A stretch of DNA of 64,000 nt from NCBI GenBank assembly GCA_035548515.1, contig DASZSW010000001.1, positions 119,215-183,214 on the forward strand. Direction: 5' to 3'. How positions within the stretch are numbered: the stretch's first letter is position 1; every line of letters starts with the position of its first letter. Positions 63,301-64,000 of the stretch are shown here, one piece after another. The notes beneath the pieces were generated by a model. That model worked only from the letters and a program-made list of their open reading frames with translations. It was not told where the DNA came from and ran no database searches. Origin of the DNA: DASZQY01 sp035548515 (GTDB lineage Bacteria > Pseudomonadota > Alphaproteobacteria > Rhizobiales > Kaistiaceae). A program made the position numbers and the translations under genes.

Positions 63301-64000
63301 TCTCACGATCACGCCCAGCAGCGGGTTGACCAAGGTCTACGGCGACGCCGACCCGACGATCGGTTACAGCGTCGGCGGCACAGTCTTCGCGGGCGACAGC
63401 GTTACCGGCAGCCTGACGCGCGCCAGCGGAGAGAGCGTCGGCCCCTATTCGATCTTGCTGGGTTCGGTCTCGGCGGGCTCGAACTACGCGCTGAACCTGA
63501 CCCCAACGAATTTCTCGATCACGCAAGCCACGCTCCACGTCGCCGCCGACCACAAGACCAAGGTTTACGGCGACAGCGATCCCGCCCTCACCTATGTCGC
63601 CACCACCGCCGACTTCAAAAACGGCGACACCAGCGCCATCATCACCGGAGCGCTCAGCCGCACCGGTGACGAGAACGTCGGCGACAAGGCCATCACCCAG
63701 GGCACCCTCTCGGCGGGCGCCAACTACATCGTCGCCTATACCGGCAACACCCTGACCATCACCCAGGCGACGCTCCACGTCGCCGCCGATCACAAGACCA
63801 AGGTTTACGGCGACAGCGACCCCGCCCTCACCTACGTCGCCACCTCCGCCGACTTCAAAAACGGCGACACCAGCGCCGTCATCACCGGGGCGCTCAGCCG
63901 CACCGGCGACGAGAACGTCGGCGACAAGGCCATCACCCAAGGCACCCTCTCCGCCGGCGCCAACTACATCGTCGCCTATACCGGCAACACCCTGACCATC
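57326..64000 (+). CDS. Giant two-partner-secretion adhesin (FHA/TPS, GLUG, YDG and MBG domains), 3'-truncated
   Basis: The frame is open through the window edge, giving at least 2225 residues. No ATG lies in frame; GTG 57326 is taken as start, with TTG 57365 (GCGGGG upstream) a second choice. A signal region (NSAVSGVVAAALLAFASVPL) leads into the TPS secretion domain from residue ~58 (AIIDWSSFSIGAGSSVQFNN, NPNG at 135-138). About twenty GLUG motifs (VGGLVG- or VGGLIG-type) follow from residue ~600 to ~1590 in three large modules. Next come a carboxypeptidase-regulatory-like stretch (~1640), a YDG domain (~1905) and MBG repeats to the edge. TPS proteins are exported by an outer-membrane TpsB partner and act in adhesion; no tpsB is visible here. 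High GC and repeats make assembly errors possible. Confidence 0.9.
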   Translation, partial: MPGAPSRRHCGVRLLRSFAFHSRGRKAPNSAVSGVVAAALLAFASVPLGPGVADEVPAGGAVASGAAAIGATAGGLVIDQSSAKAIIDWSSFSIGAGSSVQFNNGSGATLNRVTGANVSSIDGLLSATGSVYLLNPNGIIVGKDGVVQVGGSFIASTLGVANGDFLDGGDTTFAGNSTATVINLGKVGALGGDVALIATEVRNDGDIDAPNGTAALIAGRDVLMRDAALEDGKFVVRVGGSDTSATNTGAINAASAELRANGGNVLALAGNTKGVVRATGVSKSGGRIFLTAGGGSVRVSGKVRATKPGATGNDGGSIVALGKSVTVDGTLDASGDKGGFIETSGDHVDYTGATITAGQGGQWLVDPASLTVDASAATTIMATLNSGTDVTLTTTASSTSGLGVQNLSASSSDIIIANPLSWIGTATLTLNAYNNIAINSAIAATYGGLSLNAGGTISATAAVNIGTFLLTSGAWSQITTSLPAFSANDFRISGGTFSRFAGGTGAIFAPYSVADIYGLQGVASRGSSSGVYYQQTADIDASVTQYWNAGAGFVPIGTNSTPFASVYDGGDHFITSLYINRPTTDSVGLFGYLSGSGAQIGHLNLVRASVTGQARVGALAGNLFQGAFVGNSSSTGTVSGTEQVGGLVGTVSLGSNVSVSYSTANVNATNYVGGLIGWASGTIQYDYASGAVTGAGSGYAVGGLVGFATNSLIVGAYATGAVSGTARVGGLVGDMSSTNVSQAYATGRVSGSSGAGGLFGGVSGGTIAGALWDTDTTTQASAFGVGSAAGTTAMQSGNPSGSNYAFSAATYAGAGWTLDTTMDNLGPSAPWLMIDGETRPFLTTEYSTKIANTHQLQLAAFDLDANYTLATDIDASETAGTNASGMWTTRGFVPIGRSNPASGSTFSGIAYTGAFDGADHIISGLLINRPNENFVGLFGGNGNYIHDVGLVNADVLGWTAVGALVGNNFGLISFSYSGGRVRGNNGVGGLVGISGGVVTYDYSEANVSRDASVNQPYTGWAGFGGLVGGAQGGQITRSYALGSVDSGALDFSGGLVGLNSATIAQVYATGRVSGTGGNIGGIAGYTNATIANSTWDSTTTGRGNPVGGGPTSTVNPVFAGTTALSGSSYSSLGWAISSTMGNTVPATDWLIIDGETRPFGAWEFQTNVTNAHQLQLMTFDRDASYKLTGDINLGSVLNNASQMWRTSAAGTTPYGFVPIALSGTAFTGALDGGYHTISGLSIVRPSSTNVGLFGATQGVSLIANLTLSGVSVSGSGQVGALIGQMSVSGATAGVSRVSVAGNVSAPLGRVGGIVGYATISATAMGITRSAFAGTVAAGGSSSDAGGIAGIFSSSSGAASGAADLISSGSVSAGSDVGGIFGSITDVGTMAIQNVSTSSNVTSTGNAVGGLIGQLVATSGGGVRLLDSFATGTVSSTGSNVGSLGGLVGYASASAGSVLISRTYATGAVDAPSGSYVGGLIGQATAGNNSTTTVQDSFATGTLRAYDTDGGLIGFIFSNGANSSINVLRSYSTGAVRSVGSAGALIGQAYTSQASSVVSISQSYATGDIVNLGAGLIGSTSSGTVSITSSYWDKDTTGQPTSAGLPNSNGVTTAVLQSALPAGFDSSVWGILPGVSYPYLKWRFPTGPSVISGTVAGVSGGNGALAVTVADAGTLLGTAYTGANGYYYFATDPIGVADPTLTYLTGVRFPGGTITERGNAVSRTDAARQATGMNIDAGWVNVRSPLTTLTSVQTNQMAAAKGSLSDAAIRYAVSGSNLGLVAGTSLRVTVDNSSFAIDTSLASNAQFVITNTGDLVINPGASIQSTASGTAITLATGGKFTNNGGSLALSDANGRWLVWSTNPANDTRGGLVYGFKQYNATYGVTTVADATHNGFLYSIAPVLTPTAFADPISKQYDGTASTDASVTATGAIDGDVVSVVVGSATYNDKNVGGNKPIAFTGIVVSATNAGGDVYGYQQLETSAYALGTITPAYLTITPSSGLTKVYGDADPTIGYSVGGTVFAGDSVTGSLTRASGESVGPYSILLGSVSAGSNYALNLTPTNFSITQATLHVAADHKTKVYGDSDPALTYVATTADFKNGDTSAIITGALSRTGDENVGDKAITQGTLSAGANYIVAYTGNTLTITQATLHVAADHKTKVYGDSDPALTYVATSADFKNGDTSAVITGALSRTGDENVGDKAITQGTLSAGANYIVAYTGNTLTI
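58936..62250 (+). repeat. Three-fold ~950-1400 bp module repeat within the adhesin
   Basis: Three modules start near 58936, 59940 and 60894. Each opens with a D-I-D/N phrase, then GFVPI, DGG- or DGA-containing HxISxL, INRP or IVRP, and VGLFG, followed by GLUG motifs. Modules 1 and 2 close with IDGETRPF (59826 and 60780, 954 bases apart) and HQLQL. The third is longer, to about 62250. Similarity is clear at protein level and moderate at DNA level. Confidence 0.75.
63530..64000 (+). repeat. 240-bp direct tandem repeat (MBG units) at the window edge
   Basis: Unit 1 is 63530-63769; unit 2 begins at 63770 and is cut after 231 bases. The two differ at 10 of 231 positions, only two of which change an amino acid (T to S and I to V). 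Each encodes one 80-residue MBG unit starting TLHVAADHKTKVYGDSDPAL. More copies probably follow beyond the window. Confidence 0.93.

Noticed and set aside
63530..64000. CRISPR-like direct repeats
   Set aside because: The units are 240 bases long, adjoin without spacers and stay in frame, so they are protein repeats.

Overview
The window is GC-rich, gene-dense DNA that reads as a chromosomal segment of an alphaproteobacterium, most likely of the order Hyphomicrobiales (Rhizobiales). The order-level call is inference from gene content: phosphatidylcholine synthase, an IalB-family protein, HspQ, SdhE directly upstream of mfd, a membrane urate hydroxylase (PuuD) purine pathway, a MASE4 histidine kinase, and intergenic long inverted repeats. 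No rRNA, tRNA, CRISPR array, prophage or insertion sequence was seen. No gap longer than about 285 bases lacks a gene.

Layout. 1-5.7 kb: an exported, probably redox, cluster. It holds the 3' end of a vanadium-haloperoxidase-like gene, two paralogous FG-GAP/ASPIC-UnbV proteins and a di-heme c-type peroxidase-like protein. 5.7-10.4 kb: an SMP-30-like lactonase, rimO, and an exported protein with a cysteine-rich repeat tail. 10.4-24.6 kb: one long leftward operon for purine and urate catabolism (uraH, xdhA, xdhB, xdhC, ABC ATPase, two permeases, BMP-type binding protein, puuD, uraD, allantoate amidohydrolase, M20 hydrolase). Together it would import a nucleoside or purine, oxidise hypoxanthine/xanthine to urate, and open urate toward allantoin and allantoate. 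24.8-38.6 kb: transporters and housekeeping genes (qor, SulP, two MFS, TerC, pcs, a split YeeE/YedE pair with a UbiH-like hydroxylase, AEC carrier, hspQ, IalB, YejA-like binding protein, DsbA-like protein).

38.8-52.2 kb: a PAS-GGDEF diguanylate cyclase, mfd-sdhE, a higBA toxin-antitoxin pair wedged before recG, a DUF502 protein, glmS and glmU (UDP-GlcNAc synthesis), and a CcdA-like thiol transporter. 52.3-57.2 kb: a MASE4 hybrid histidine kinase, a small His-rich protein, two long inverted repeats, moaA and a LOG-family phosphoribohydrolase. moaA makes the molybdenum cofactor that xanthine dehydrogenase needs, although the two loci are far apart. 57.3 kb to the window end: the 5' part of a giant two-partner-secretion adhesin with FHA/TPS, GLUG, YDG and tandem MBG domains. 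It is still open at base 64000.

The parts I find least explained are the haloperoxidase/FG-GAP/di-heme cluster, the cysteine-rich repeat protein, and the layered repeats of the adhesin. All family calls were made by reading the translations; no database search was run.
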